Of a DNA stretch of 64,000 bases, positions 26,456 through 36,124 are shown in pieces. The stretch is taken from contig OY282460.1 in assembly GCA_958296295.1 (NCBI GenBank), forward strand, positions 2,294,001-2,358,000. Reading direction: 5' to 3'. The DNA is from an uncultured Pseudomonadales bacterium (lineage in GTDB: Bacteria > Pseudomonadota > Gammaproteobacteria > Pseudomonadales > Azotimanducaceae). The stretch's first letter is position 1. Every line of letters begins with the position of its first letter. The notes below the pieces were generated by a model. That model saw only the letters and a program-made list of their open reading frames with translations, searched no databases and was not told where the DNA came from. Both the position numbers and the translations under genes were made by a program.

Positions 26456-27093
26456 CCGGCTTCCAGCAGATGACGGATGTGCTTGTTGCGGGCGTAGTCC
26501 GGCGGGCGCCTGCCAGCGCGGTCGGCCAGACGCGGGTCGGCGCCGGCGGCCAGCAGCGGCGGCACGACGAAGCGCTTGCCGCGCATGGCGGCCCTGTGCA
26601 ACGGCGTCTCGCCGCGCCGATTTTGGAAGTTCGGGTTGGCGCCGGCGTGCAACAGCGCGTGGACGCATTCGACGTAACCGAGATTGACAGCGCGATACAG
26701 CGGCGTTTCGCGGGCTTCGTCGTAGGCGTTCACCTCGGCGCCCAATTCGGCCAGACGCCGAGCCACCCGCGGCAGGTCGAAGCGGCACGCCATGTGCTGC
26801 GGCGTCACTTTGCGATTGTCGCGCAGCGTCGCCGGCGCCCCGTGTTGGACGAACAGCTCGACGATCCGCACGCGCTCGATTTGGCGTTTGCGCTCCTCGG
26901 CGATGCGCCCGCCATGCCCTTCGTGCCCGGGCACGCGGCATGCCAAGAGCAACAGGTGGGCCGCCCACGCCCACTGCGCGTTGTCGTCAAGATGCTGTTC
27001 CACCACCGGCGGATCGGCGTTTCGCACCGCATCGACGAGCGCGCGCGGCGGGCGCAGATCCGTTCGCGCGTAGATGACCTTTTGCCGGGCCAA
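26452..27093 (-). CDS. Ankyrin-repeat protein
   Basis: 213 aa with about four ankyrin repeats in the C-terminal two thirds: NRKVTPQHMACRFDLPRVAR, ARETPLYRAVNLGYVECVHA and RGETPLHRAAMRGKRFVVPP are recognisable consensus units. The N-terminal about 75 residues are not repetitive. The start is probably TTG 27093 with GGAAG upstream; no ATG gives the full length. It likely scaffolds or inhibits a partner. ATGA overlap with the deacetylase-family gene argues for a functional pair. Confidence 0.8.
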   Translation of the reverse strand: MARQKVIYARTDLRPPRALVDAVRNADPPVVEQHLDDNAQWAWAAHLLLLACRVPGHEGHGGRIAEERKRQIERVRIVELFVQHGAPATLRDNRKVTPQHMACRFDLPRVARRLAELGAEVNAYDEARETPLYRAVNLGYVECVHALLHAGANPNFQNRRGETPLHRAAMRGKRFVVPPLLAAGADPRLADRAGRRPPDYARNKHIRHLLEAG

Positions 27094-27132
27094 GACGTCT
27101 TCCGGCTTGCGTCGCCAACCGGATCCGGCAAG

Positions 27133-29841
27133 TCAGACGCGCAAGCCGCGCGTCGACCCGCGCCAACTTCGGCGAGCGTCGCGCGGCAGGGCGCCCGCGG
27201 TCTCCTGCGCGAGCCGCGCGAACTCGGCGGGGTCGTTCGTGCCGATCTTTCGGTAGAGGTCGTCCAAGTCCAACTGCAGGTTGTCCGTGGTGGTGCCAAG
27301 GTTGGCGGCGATGGCGTCCTTGTCGCCGCCGGCGCCGAAGGCGCGCAACACGGCCAACTCGCGGGCGGTGAAAATCGGCGCGTCGGCCGGCCTCTCCAAC
27401 TGCTTGAGCAAATCCTCGGCGCGTTGGTGAACATCCTTCGCGGAGTCGTCCGCCAACAACGCGGGAAAGACCTCCAGCACGGCTTCGCGCTCGCGCGCGA
27501 GCGATCGAACGTAGTCGGCGTGTTCCGCCAGACGCAGCAAGTCCGCCAAGTCCTGCACCGCGTTGCGCATGTCGCCGCAGCGCAACTCGACGGCCACGGA
27601 CAAGGCCACCGCGTTCATCAACACCCGTTGCAGCCCGCGCTCGTCGGCGCGTTGGCAAAGCTCCCGCACCAGTTGCCGGGCAGCCTGCAAGTCGTGCCGA
27701 AAGCACAAGAGGCGTATGCGCCCGCAGGCGACCGCTTCCATCTCGCGCCAAGATTGCCGATCCAGGTCCAGTACGCCGGCGCTGTCGGTGGGCAGATCGT
27801 CCTCGCGCCACGCCCGCTCCGCCTCCGCGCCCAGGCCGTCTCTGACGAGCCAACTGACGCGCAGCGCCGAGAGAAAGCGAACCAGCGTAAAGAGGTCGCT
27901 TTTGCGTGCCTGGGCCAACGCTTGTTCCACCGAGAACAGCGCCCCGTGGTTGTCCGGCGCGAGTTCCGCGGTCACGCCGTAGAAGGCGGCGTAGACCTCC
28001 AACCATCCCACATCGGGCATGGCCGGCACTTCCCGCACCATCGCTCCAGGCGGATTGCAGGTTCGTTCGTGCTCCAATTCCCAAGACAGGACGTCCGCGA
28101 TGGCGGTTGGCGCGCCGCGGCCGTAACAAATCGCGGCGTCCCGCACGCGCCCTTGCGCCATGGCGATCGCCCCCACCGCCAGATTGATGAACACGCCGCC
28201 GTACTCCGCGCCGGCGCGAGCGAAAGCGGCTTTGCCCAACCGGCCGCTCTCTTCGGCCGGCGCGAAGCGGGCGCGCTGGCCATGCGCCATGCAAAGCGAA
28301 AGGCGCAGAGCGCCCGCCACCACCGGGTCGAGGCCCGGCGCGCCCACCATCTCGACGGCCGTGTTCAGCGTCTCCCGCACCAAACGGCTGGCCAACGGCA
28401 TGCAGCTGAAGCCCGCCAGCGTGCTTTGCACCAGCACGTGGTCGGCGCGCAACGCCTCGTCGTCGCCGCCTTGTCGATCCTTGGCGAAGTCTTCGGTCTT
28501 CGCTTTGACGGCGGTGTATTGCGTGAACGCCTCGGCGAAGCGCGATTGCAGGACGAGCACCGTGCAGCGCACCAGGGCGACCCGCGGGAAGGCGTCGATC
28601 ACGTGGTCGGTGAGAAACTCGTTCACGGCGATCAGGCCCTTCACGCCGAATCGCGCCCAGAGCCGCACGCCGCCGGCTTCCTCGAGGAGCCTTCCCACTT
28701 GCGTCGAGTCGCCGGATTCGCGCGCGTGGCGCAACGCCTGCGCCACACGGCCTTCCCGCGCTTCGGCCTCGGCGATGCGGCCATGCACGAATTGGTAGCG
28801 CGCGAGGTTTTGTTCCCGATGCTTGGCCGCGCAGTATTCGCGCAGCAGCGGATTCAGCGTCAACGTGTGGTCTTGCCCCTGCAGCAGCAGCCCTTCGAGT
28901 GGGACCAGTCGTTCCATGCGTCCGCGAATGTCGTCCTCGCGCAAGGCCTCTTGGGCGAGGGGCGCCGTGATCCAGTCGAAGAGGGCGAGATCCAGCAGCA
29001 GGTTCCGGTCCGCTTCGGGCAAGTCCGCCAACAGCCGCTCCCCGAACCACTCGGCCGTGAGCTGATCCCGGGCCAGCCGTTCCACGGTGACCAGCCGCTC
29101 GTCGCCGGCCGCGGCCCGGAGGTTGCGCAGGATGCGCAACGCCACCGGCCAGCCCTCGGTGCGCTTCTCCAACGCGGCCAGTTCGCGCAGCGAGAGATCG
29201 CCTTCGAAAAAGCTGTCGATCTGCTGGGCCGTGAAGCGCAGCTCGTCGGCTGTGAGGTAGGCGCCTTCATCCCTCGCGCCGGCGTCGGGAAGATCGATTC
29301 CGGGGTTGTCGCGCATGGCGAAGGCGATGTGCAGATTCGGCGGCCCGCTCTGCAGCAGGAAGTTCACCGTGTCCAACGTCTCGCCGTGCGCCAAGCGCTC
29401 CACATCGTCCAGCACCAGCAGACAGGGAGCGGCGTGGGCGGCGATGGCCGCGAACAACAGCTCGGTGCGGCGTCTCGCGCGATGCGGCACAGCGCTCTCG
29501 TGGTCGTCGCGCCAAGCCTCTTCCAAATCCGCAAGCGGCAAGCCGGCCAGCTTGAAGGCCATCGCCAAGTAGGCGTCCACGATGCCGGGCGCGTCGTCTT
29601 CGTCCACCGTCAGCCACGCGGCGATCCGGCCGCCGTCTCGCCACCGTTGGAACACGTCCGCAAGCAGGCACGTCTTGCCGAAACCGCTCGGCGCCCGCAG
29701 CACCGTCAAAGGCCGCAACGGCTCGATCAAATCGAGCAGATCGGTACGGCGGTAGTAGCCGCTCACCACCCCGGGCCACTGCGCCTTGGCCGGCAACAGC
29801 CAGCGGCGGGGTTGCCGTTCTCTGCGAGCAGTGTTGGCCAC
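27133..29841 (-). CDS. MalT/LuxR-type STAND ATPase transcriptional regulator
   Basis: About 902 aa. Walker A is RAPSGFGKTCLLADV near residue 50, with Walker B-like CLLVLDDVERLAHG. A long helical sensor region of about 550 residues follows, then a C-terminal LuxR-type helix-turn-helix (FTARELAVLRAFGAGGDKDA, then GTTTDNLQLDLDDLYRKIG). This is the MalT architecture, in which ATP and inducer drive oligomerisation. Start GTG 29841 is chosen because GGAGGG lies six bases upstream; TTG 29847 is too close. It is divergent from the alginate TonB-dependent receptor, so it is a candidate activator of that locus. Confidence 0.88.
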   Translation of the reverse strand: MANTARRERQPRRWLLPAKAQWPGVVSGYYRRTDLLDLIEPLRPLTVLRAPSGFGKTCLLADVFQRWRDGGRIAAWLTVDEDDAPGIVDAYLAMAFKLAGLPLADLEEAWRDDHESAVPHRARRRTELLFAAIAAHAAPCLLVLDDVERLAHGETLDTVNFLLQSGPPNLHIAFAMRDNPGIDLPDAGARDEGAYLTADELRFTAQQIDSFFEGDLSLRELAALEKRTEGWPVALRILRNLRAAAGDERLVTVERLARDQLTAEWFGERLLADLPEADRNLLLDLALFDWITAPLAQEALREDDIRGRMERLVPLEGLLLQGQDHTLTLNPLLREYCAAKHREQNLARYQFVHGRIAEAEAREGRVAQALRHARESGDSTQVGRLLEEAGGVRLWARFGVKGLIAVNEFLTDHVIDAFPRVALVRCTVLVLQSRFAEAFTQYTAVKAKTEDFAKDRQGGDDEALRADHVLVQSTLAGFSCMPLASRLVRETLNTAVEMVGAPGLDPVVAGALRLSLCMAHGQRARFAPAEESGRLGKAAFARAGAEYGGVFINLAVGAIAMAQGRVRDAAICYGRGAPTAIADVLSWELEHERTCNPPGAMVREVPAMPDVGWLEVYAAFYGVTAELAPDNHGALFSVEQALAQARKSDLFTLVRFLSALRVSWLVRDGLGAEAERAWREDDLPTDSAGVLDLDRQSWREMEAVACGRIRLLCFRHDLQAARQLVRELCQRADERGLQRVLMNAVALSVAVELRCGDMRNAVQDLADLLRLAEHADYVRSLAREREAVLEVFPALLADDSAKDVHQRAEDLLKQLERPADAPIFTARELAVLRAFGAGGDKDAIAANLGTTTDNLQLDLDDLYRKIGTNDPAEFARLAQETAGALPRDARRSWRGSTRGLRV

Positions 29842-29987
29842 AACCAACCCTCCACACCCTCGCTTGGAACAGGAATACTACACGCAACGGTGCCGGCGTC
29901 GAACAACGGGGGCGCGTGTTGCCGGCAAGGCGCCATCGAACGACAGTGCCGGATGCTTGGGCACCGTGGTTCCAAGTCTCGCAGGGC

Positions 29988-30029
29988 AAATTGGTTAGTC
30001 CAATTTAGTTGAATTGCCTATTGCAATTC
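29988..30029. promoter_or_regulatory. Two tandem 19-bp palindromes, candidate GntR operators
   Basis: AAATTGG-TTAGT-CCAATTT at 29988-30006 and GAATTGC-CTATT-GCAATTC at 30011-30029. Both have perfect 7-bp arms and 5-bp spacers, with centres 23 bp apart. The first matches the PdhR/FadR-subfamily consensus ATTGGTnnnACCAAT at 11 of 12 positions (from memory). A FadR-type regulator is encoded two genes downstream at 33108. Confidence 0.7.
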
Positions 30030-30048
30030 GGTGTCATATGGCTTTAAC
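30021..30048 (+). promoter_or_regulatory. Candidate promoter of the alginate receptor
   Basis: -35 TTGCAA (30021-30026), 16-bp spacer, -10 TTTAAC (30043-30048), each four of six to consensus. The -35 lies inside the second palindrome, as expected for repression. Confidence 0.4.
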
Positions 30049-30080
30049 GTGTGGTGTAGTCAATCTGTGGGGAGGCCATT

Positions 30081-33000
30081 ATGGGGGCCATGCAAACCAG
30101 TCGCGGGAAAACCGCCCGCAATCGGGCTTCCGCGGGTCGCGGGGCGTCTTGGCTTACGGTGCTGGCGTTGTCGTTCGTCTTGGGCGGCCCGTACGCGGCG
30201 GCGCAAGACGAAGAGCAAGACGAGCAAGAGGCTATCGAGGAAGTCGTGGTGACCGGCACGCGCAGCACCATCCAGTCCTCGATCGCGGCCAAACGGGCGT
30301 CGGACACCGTCGTGGAAGTGCTTTCGGCCGAGGACATCGGCGACATTCCCTCGCTGTCCATCGGCGAGGCCCTTGAAACGCTTACCAGCGCCGCGGCCCA
30401 CCGCGACCAAGGCACCGCCACGGAGGTTTCCATACGCGGCATGGGGCCGTTTCTGGGCTCCACCGTGTTCAACGGCCGCGAAGCCACCAACGGCAGCGGC
30501 GACCGGTCGGTGAACTTCAGCATGTTCCCGTCGGAGCTGTTCAACAAGCTGCAAGTCTACAAGACGCAGCAGGCCAACCTCATCGAAGGCGGCGTGTCCG
30601 GTCAAATCGCGCTGGGCAACGTTCGCCCCATCGACTACGGCAAGCGCCGTTTTCAAGGGGACCTCAAGATGAACTACAACCCGAACAACGCCGACATCAA
30701 CATCGCCAAACGCGATTTGGGGTATCGCGCCTCCGGCAGCTACATCGACCAGTTCGACACCGCCGGCGGCGGCGTCTTCGGAATCTCGCTCGGCGTGCAG
30801 AAGAACGCCGTCACCAATCCCGAACAGGAGTACCGCACCAGCAGCGCGTGGCGGGACTGCCGCAACGATCCCGCCGTTTCCGCCGGCGTGTACTCCAGCA
30901 GCAATTGCGACAGCGGCAGCGGCGACCTGCGCATGGAGGTGGATCCAAACACCGGCGTGGCGCCGGACGCCGGCACCCCGGTGGTGTTCGTGCCGAGCCA
31001 ACGCTCGTTCCGGCAGAACATCACGGACGACGATCGGGACTCGGTGTTCCTGGCGATGCAATGGCAGCCGTCGGAGCGGCTGGACCTCAATTTCGACTAC
31101 CAATTCTCTGATCGGGACTTCACCGAGACGCGCAACGACTTGGTGTTCGCCGAGCAGCGCCGGGTCAACCCGGAGGGCCTCGTGGTTTCCCCCAGCGGCA
31201 TCCTTAGGGAGTTCAACAACAACGGCCGCATCGAAACACTCAGCACCGCGCAGGAGCGCATCGAGGAGTACCGCGGCGGCGGTTTCGCCGCCACCTACCA
31301 AGTGAACGATCGGTTGGAGCTCTCGCTGGACTTCTCAACATCGTCCACATCCCGGCGCGAGAACATCATCCACACGCGGCTGCAATCGGAGCCGTCGGAC
31401 ATCCACGGCAATCCGGTGCCCGCCGGCACGGATCGTCCGGACGCCAGCTACGTGCTATCGGGCGGCGCCTCGCAGGTCGCCGAGATCACCGTCACGAACT
31501 TCGACGTCAACAACCACGATCTGTTCGCGGACAACGCCCGCACGCGCGTCGATCTCAACCAGGCGCGGGAAAACGACATCTCCGCCGTGCGCGGGGACTT
31601 CCACCTCCTGGTCGACAACATGGGGCCGGTGTACAGCGTTGAAGGCGGCGTGCGCCAATCCACTCTCGAATTCCAGAGCTGGCCTCGCGTGCGGTTGCAG
31701 ACCTCGCACAGCGACAGCGCTATTCCCGGCGCCAGCATGGCCTGCCGCGACGCAACCTTCCCGGAGGATGGATTCCTCTCCGAGCCCGCCAACGGCCGGC
31801 CGCTGGTGCGCAATGTGGACGAGAGCGGCAACGTCATTGCCCAAGGCACCGGCAACACGTACGCCACGTTCGATCCGCTGTGCCTCGCCCGTGAACTCTT
31901 CGGCGGCGAGATCCCGGCCATTCCCGCGCCCCGGGAAACGGTTGGCAACGTGGACGTGGAAGAGAACTCCTTGGCCGCCTACGTCCAGGCCAACTACCGC
32001 ACCGAGGTGGGCGGCAAGCCCGTGCGCGGCAACTTCGGCGTCCGCGTGGTGCGCACCGAAGTGGATTCGACCGGGCTGCGAACAACCTTCACCAGCAGCC
32101 GCGACGACGACGGGACGTTGACCATCAACGAGGACAGCGGCGCCTTCTACCCCGTGGTCGGCGGCAGCAGTTATGTGGAAGCCCTGCCGAGCTTCAACGC
32201 GGTGGTGGACATGCGCCACGACGTGTTGCTGCGGCTCGGCGTATTCCGCGGCTTGTCGCGGCCGGATCCCGCCGACATGGGTTACGGCCGGAACCTCAGC
32301 GTGGACGACGACGACGCCACATCCATCAGCGAAGTCGTGGGCACCGCCACCGCCAGCGGCAATCCGGACCTGAAGCCGCTGACGTCATGGAACTTCGACG
32401 CCGCCGTGGAGTGGTATCCGAACCCGGACACCATCCTCGCCGTAGGGGGCTATTACAAGAGCTTTCTCGGCGGATTCGAGAACACGCAGCGCGTTGAGCA
32501 ATTCCTCATCGACGACCAGCCGTTCAACGCCGATGTGACCACTTCGAGAACCATCGAGGACACAAGCCGGCTCATCGGCTTCGAGGTCACGTTCGCGCAC
32601 GCCTTCACTTGGCTGCCCGGCTACTTGAGCGGCCTGGGCGGCAAGTTGTCCTACAACTGGGCGGATGCGGACTTCGACTTCGAGGACCAAACCTTCGGCG
32701 CGTCCCGGGTGGTCGACGAGTCCGGCAACGTGGTGTCCGAGCGCGTCCGCCTGGTCCCCGCCGCCGGCTTGTTCGGCTTTTCGGAACAAGTGCTTTCCGG
32801 GCAGTTGTACTACCAAATCGCCGACCTCGACCTGCAGCTCATCTACAAGTACCGCAGCAAGTACTTCCAGCAGTTCATCAGCTCGCCCGGCATCATCCGC
32901 TACATCGGCGACATCGGCGTCGTCGAGGCCCGCGCGACCTACGAAATCATGGACAAGGTGACCCTGCGGGTGGAGGCGTTGAACCTGTTCGACGAACCGC

Positions 33001-33089
33001 GAATGAATTTGATTCCGACGCCGGACAGCCTTTCGGAGCTCAACAGCTACGGCCCTCGCGTGTTCGTCGGCATCCGGGCGAAGTTCTAG
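30081..33089 (+). CDS. TonB-dependent receptor for oligosaccharide uptake
   Basis: 1002 aa outer-membrane receptor of the large Caulobacter/Xanthomonas carbohydrate type. A signal peptide (ASWLTVLALSFVLGGPYAAA) is followed by TonB box EAIEEVVVTGTRS and a plug with SIGEALETLTSAAAHRDQGT, VSIRGMGP and VYKTQQANLIEGGVSGQI. The barrel ends in the aromatic VFVGIRAKF. GGGGAGG lies five bases before ATG 30081. Being first in a run with PL6 and PL17 lyases, it most likely imports alginate oligomers. Controlled by the tandem palindromes just upstream. Confidence 0.92.
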   Translation: MGAMQTSRGKTARNRASAGRGASWLTVLALSFVLGGPYAAAQDEEQDEQEAIEEVVVTGTRSTIQSSIAAKRASDTVVEVLSAEDIGDIPSLSIGEALETLTSAAAHRDQGTATEVSIRGMGPFLGSTVFNGREATNGSGDRSVNFSMFPSELFNKLQVYKTQQANLIEGGVSGQIALGNVRPIDYGKRRFQGDLKMNYNPNNADINIAKRDLGYRASGSYIDQFDTAGGGVFGISLGVQKNAVTNPEQEYRTSSAWRDCRNDPAVSAGVYSSSNCDSGSGDLRMEVDPNTGVAPDAGTPVVFVPSQRSFRQNITDDDRDSVFLAMQWQPSERLDLNFDYQFSDRDFTETRNDLVFAEQRRVNPEGLVVSPSGILREFNNNGRIETLSTAQERIEEYRGGGFAATYQVNDRLELSLDFSTSSTSRRENIIHTRLQSEPSDIHGNPVPAGTDRPDASYVLSGGASQVAEITVTNFDVNNHDLFADNARTRVDLNQARENDISAVRGDFHLLVDNMGPVYSVEGGVRQSTLEFQSWPRVRLQTSHSDSAIPGASMACRDATFPEDGFLSEPANGRPLVRNVDESGNVIAQGTGNTYATFDPLCLARELFGGEIPAIPAPRETVGNVDVEENSLAAYVQANYRTEVGGKPVRGNFGVRVVRTEVDSTGLRTTFTSSRDDDGTLTINEDSGAFYPVVGGSSYVEALPSFNAVVDMRHDVLLRLGVFRGLSRPDPADMGYGRNLSVDDDDATSISEVVGTATASGNPDLKPLTSWNFDAAVEWYPNPDTILAVGGYYKSFLGGFENTQRVEQFLIDDQPFNADVTTSRTIEDTSRLIGFEVTFAHAFTWLPGYLSGLGGKLSYNWADADFDFEDQTFGASRVVDESGNVVSERVRLVPAAGLFGFSEQVLSGQLYYQIADLDLQLIYKYRSKYFQQFISSPGIIRYIGDIGVVEARATYEIMDKVTLRVEALNLFDEPRMNLIPTPDSLSELNSYGPRVFVGIRAKF

Positions 33090-33107
33090 TCGTCCGGGTT
33101 TCTGCTT

Positions 33108-33905
33108 GTGCCGGAGAGCCGCTTGTCGATCGCGCCGATTCCTCGAAACCAAAGCGGGGACGGGCCAAGCGTGGCCGGCGCGCGGCTCTACGAGGCGGTG
33201 GCGAGCGAAATCACCAGGTTCATCGAGCAGGGCGCCTATCCGCCGGGGGGCAGACTGCCGAGCGAACGCACGCTCGCGGAGGAACTGGACGTGAGCCGCG
33301 TCACTGTCCGCCAAGCCCTGGTGTCGCTGCAAACACTGGGCCGCGTGCAGATCCGAACCGGCTCCGGCGTCTACGTTTCCGACGGCGCGGTCGGGTCGCA
33401 AGCGCTGGCCGGCACGAGCGCGTTCGAGCTCACGCAAGCGCGCTTGTTGTTCGAATCCGAAGCGGCTGCTCTTGCCGCGCCGGACATCGGGGAGACCACG
33501 TTGACCCGCTTGGGCGAGTTGCTTGCCCGGATGGAGGCGAGCGATTCGGACGAAACCGCGGACCTGGCCGACCGCGATTTTCACATGACCATAGCCGCGG
33601 CTTCCGGCAACGGCGTTGTCCGGCAAGTCATCGAGTCGCTTTGGCGGATGAGGCTGGAACGGGAGCCGATCAAGGCGGTGTATCGGGCCGTGTGCTCGCA
33701 CGACGTGGCCAAGCGCGGCGAAGAGCATGCGGAAATCCTGGACGCCTTGAAGGCGCGCGATGCGAATGCGGCGCGACTGGCCATGCGCAAGCACTTTCGG
33801 CGGTTGATCGAATCGATGGTCGATGTCGCGGAGGAACAGGCGTTGGAGGAGGTGAAGAAGAAAGTCGCGGAAACACGGCAGCGATACCTCAAAGGCGCGC
33901 CCTGA
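33108..33905 (+). CDS. GntR/FadR-family transcriptional regulator
   Basis: 265 aa. Winged helix: ARLYEAVASEITRFIEQGAY, LPSERTLAEELDVSRVTVRQ, VQIRTGSGVYV. The C-terminal all-helical FCD domain has metal/ligand residues in ADRDFHMTIAAASGN and EEHAEILDALKARD. It starts at GTG 33108, 18 bp after the receptor stop, and its stop shares one base with the PL6 start (TGATG). Members of this subfamily control uronate and alginate pathways and bind TTGG/CCAA palindromes. The two palindromes at 29988-30029 are its probable operators, with the pathway intermediate as inducer. Confidence 0.9.
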   Translation: MPESRLSIAPIPRNQSGDGPSVAGARLYEAVASEITRFIEQGAYPPGGRLPSERTLAEELDVSRVTVRQALVSLQTLGRVQIRTGSGVYVSDGAVGSQALAGTSAFELTQARLLFESEAAALAAPDIGETTLTRLGELLARMEASDSDETADLADRDFHMTIAAASGNGVVRQVIESLWRMRLEREPIKAVYRAVCSHDVAKRGEEHAEILDALKARDANAARLAMRKHFRRLIESMVDVAEEQALEEVKKKVAETRQRYLKGAP

Positions 33906-36124
33906 TGGCCGCCCGGCGGAACGTCGCGGTTGTCGCCTTGGGCTTGGCCGCCGCGCTTGCCGCCGATCTTGGGCAAGCCGGGGATACGCTGGTTCGCGAC
34001 CAAGCCGGCTACTTCGCCGCGGTGCGCCAAGCGGCGCCGGGAGATGCCATTGTTCTTGCCGACGGCGAGTGGCGGGACTTCGAGATCGTCTTCACCGGCA
34101 ACGGCCTGCCAGACAAGCCCATCACGCTGCGCGCCGAGACGAAGGGCAAGGTGCGAATCACCGGCCGCTCGAACCTGCGGCTTGGCGGCGAACACCTGAT
34201 CGTGTCCGGCCTCGTGTTCACGGACGGCCACACCCCGACCCGCGATGTCATCGCCTTTCGCCGCACAAAGACGCACCTCGCCAACCATTCGCGGGTCACC
34301 GAAGTGGTCGTCGACCAATTCAACAATCCGGAACGGTTCGAGACGGACTTCTGGGTCACCATGCACGGTCGGGGCAATCGCCTTGATCACTCGTATCTGG
34401 CCGGCAAGAGCAACAGCGGCGTGACGGTGGCGGTTCGGCTGGACGCGAAAGCAAGCGAGCAAAACGAACATCGCATCGAACACAACTATTTCGGCCACCG
34501 GCCGATCCTCGGTTCCAACGGCGGCGAGACGCTGCGCATCGGCACCAGCAAGTACTCGCTCGTCGAATCGCGAACGTTGGTGGAAAACAACGTCTTCGAG
34601 CGTTGCAACGGCGAAGTGGAGATCATCTCCAGCAAGTCCGGCGGCAACGTGTTTCGCGGCAATCTCTTCTTGGAGTCCCGCGGCACTCTCACGCTGCGCC
34701 ACGGCAACGGCAATCTCGTGGAAGGCAACGTCTTCCTCGGCAACGGCGTCGATCACACCGGCGGCATCCGCGTCATCAACAAGGGTCAGACCGTTCGCAA
34801 CAACTACCTTTTCGGTCTCACCGGCCGCCGCTTCGGCGGCGCCTTGGTGGTGATGAACGGCGTGCCGAACTCGCCCATCAACCGCTACCACCGGGTGGAA
34901 GACGCGGTCATCGAAAACAACACCATCATCAACGCCCATCACATCGAGCTGGCCGCCGGCAGCGACGCCGAGCGCAGCGCCGTCCCACGCCGCAGCCGCA
35001 TGCGCAACAACCTCATTGTCAACACGACGCCGCGCCGCTCCGTGACGGTGTACGACGACATCAGCGGCGTTCGCTTCGAGGGCAACGTGGCCTCCCGCGT
35101 GGTCGGACTGCCGGAGATCGACGGCATCACGGCCCGCGAAGTGACACTTGTTGATGGGCAAGGCGGTCTGAAACATCCCGCTGGCGAGGCGTTCGCCAAC
35201 ATCGGCGCGCCGCGCGACATGACGGTCTTGCGCCGAGAAGACGCCGGCCCGTCTTGGTATCCGAAACCGTCGGCGAGCCCTCGATTCGGCGGCGGGCGAA
35301 CGTGGCGCGTCGCACCCGGTGACGACACGCTGGCGGCGTCCATGGAGCGCATTGGCCCGGGCGATGTGCTTGAACTGCGCCCCGGCGACTACACGGTCGC
35401 CGAGGTGCTCAAAATCGCCACCCCCTTGACGCTGCGCGCGTCGCCGGACGCCTCTGGCCGCCCGGTCATCCGCTTCGAGCGGAGCGCCTTGATCGAAATT
35501 GCCGATGGCGGCAGCCTGGAGTTGGTCGGCTTGGCGATAGATGGCGCGCTCGCCCCGGACGCCTACGGCAACGCGGTGGTGCGCACCAGCCGGCGATCGA
35601 TGCTTCGCAACTACGCGGTTCGCGTCGTGGACACGCACGTTCGCAATCTGAACACCAATCACTCCTTCAACTTCCTCCGCGTCGCCAAGCACACGTTCGC
35701 GCGGGAGATCGAGATCGTCGATTCCGCGTTCCACGCGGTGACCGGCGACGTCGTCGCCTTGAATCCCGAAATCGACGACTTGGGCGTTTACAACGGCGAA
35801 TACGTCACGGTCCGCGGTTCCGCGTTCACCGATGTGGACGGTGCGGTGTTGAACATCTACCGCGGCGGCACGGACGAGAGCACGTTCGGGCCGCACGTGA
35901 TCATCCGCGACAACACGTTCGCGAACGTCGGCAACGGCAAGCGCAACAAGACCGGCGCCGCGGTGTTCCTGCACGGTGCGCAGAGGGTTTCCATCCAAGA
36001 CAACGAGTTGCGCGCCAGCCGTCCCATTCGAGTGCTTGAAACCGTGGGCGAGCCCGTCATAGCCGTGGAACGCAATCGTCTTGTCGAGACGCCGGCGCCC
36101 GTCGTGGCCAAGTGGCGTCCGTGA
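33905..36124 (+). CDS. Polysaccharide lyase family 6 alginate lyase
   Basis: 739 aa. A signal peptide (NVAVVALGLAAALAADLGQA) is followed by two parallel beta-helix domains, seen as repeated N-x-F / I-x-N turns. The first is catalytic: SSKSGGNVFRGNLF carries K244 and GTLTLRHGNGN carries R265. The 21-residue spacing equals that of the Lys/Arg pair I recall for AlyGC (K220/R241). The two-domain length also fits full-size PL6 exo-lyases. It would cut alginate in the periplasm by beta-elimination. The start ATG 33905 overlaps the GntR stop by one base, and the stop overlaps the PL17 start (GTGA). Confidence 0.9.
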   Translation: MAARRNVAVVALGLAAALAADLGQAGDTLVRDQAGYFAAVRQAAPGDAIVLADGEWRDFEIVFTGNGLPDKPITLRAETKGKVRITGRSNLRLGGEHLIVSGLVFTDGHTPTRDVIAFRRTKTHLANHSRVTEVVVDQFNNPERFETDFWVTMHGRGNRLDHSYLAGKSNSGVTVAVRLDAKASEQNEHRIEHNYFGHRPILGSNGGETLRIGTSKYSLVESRTLVENNVFERCNGEVEIISSKSGGNVFRGNLFLESRGTLTLRHGNGNLVEGNVFLGNGVDHTGGIRVINKGQTVRNNYLFGLTGRRFGGALVVMNGVPNSPINRYHRVEDAVIENNTIINAHHIELAAGSDAERSAVPRRSRMRNNLIVNTTPRRSVTVYDDISGVRFEGNVASRVVGLPEIDGITAREVTLVDGQGGLKHPAGEAFANIGAPRDMTVLRREDAGPSWYPKPSASPRFGGGRTWRVAPGDDTLAASMERIGPGDVLELRPGDYTVAEVLKIATPLTLRASPDASGRPVIRFERSALIEIADGGSLELVGLAIDGALAPDAYGNAVVRTSRRSMLRNYAVRVVDTHVRNLNTNHSFNFLRVAKHTFAREIEIVDSAFHAVTGDVVALNPEIDDLGVYNGEYVTVRGSAFTDVDGAVLNIYRGGTDESTFGPHVIIRDNTFANVGNGKRNKTGAAVFLHGAQRVSIQDNELRASRPIRVLETVGEPVIAVERNRLVETPAPVVAKWRP

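Noticed and set aside
26470..30012. 1180-codon plus-strand open frame
   Set aside because: Antisense to the ankyrin and MalT-like genes; no family resemblance.
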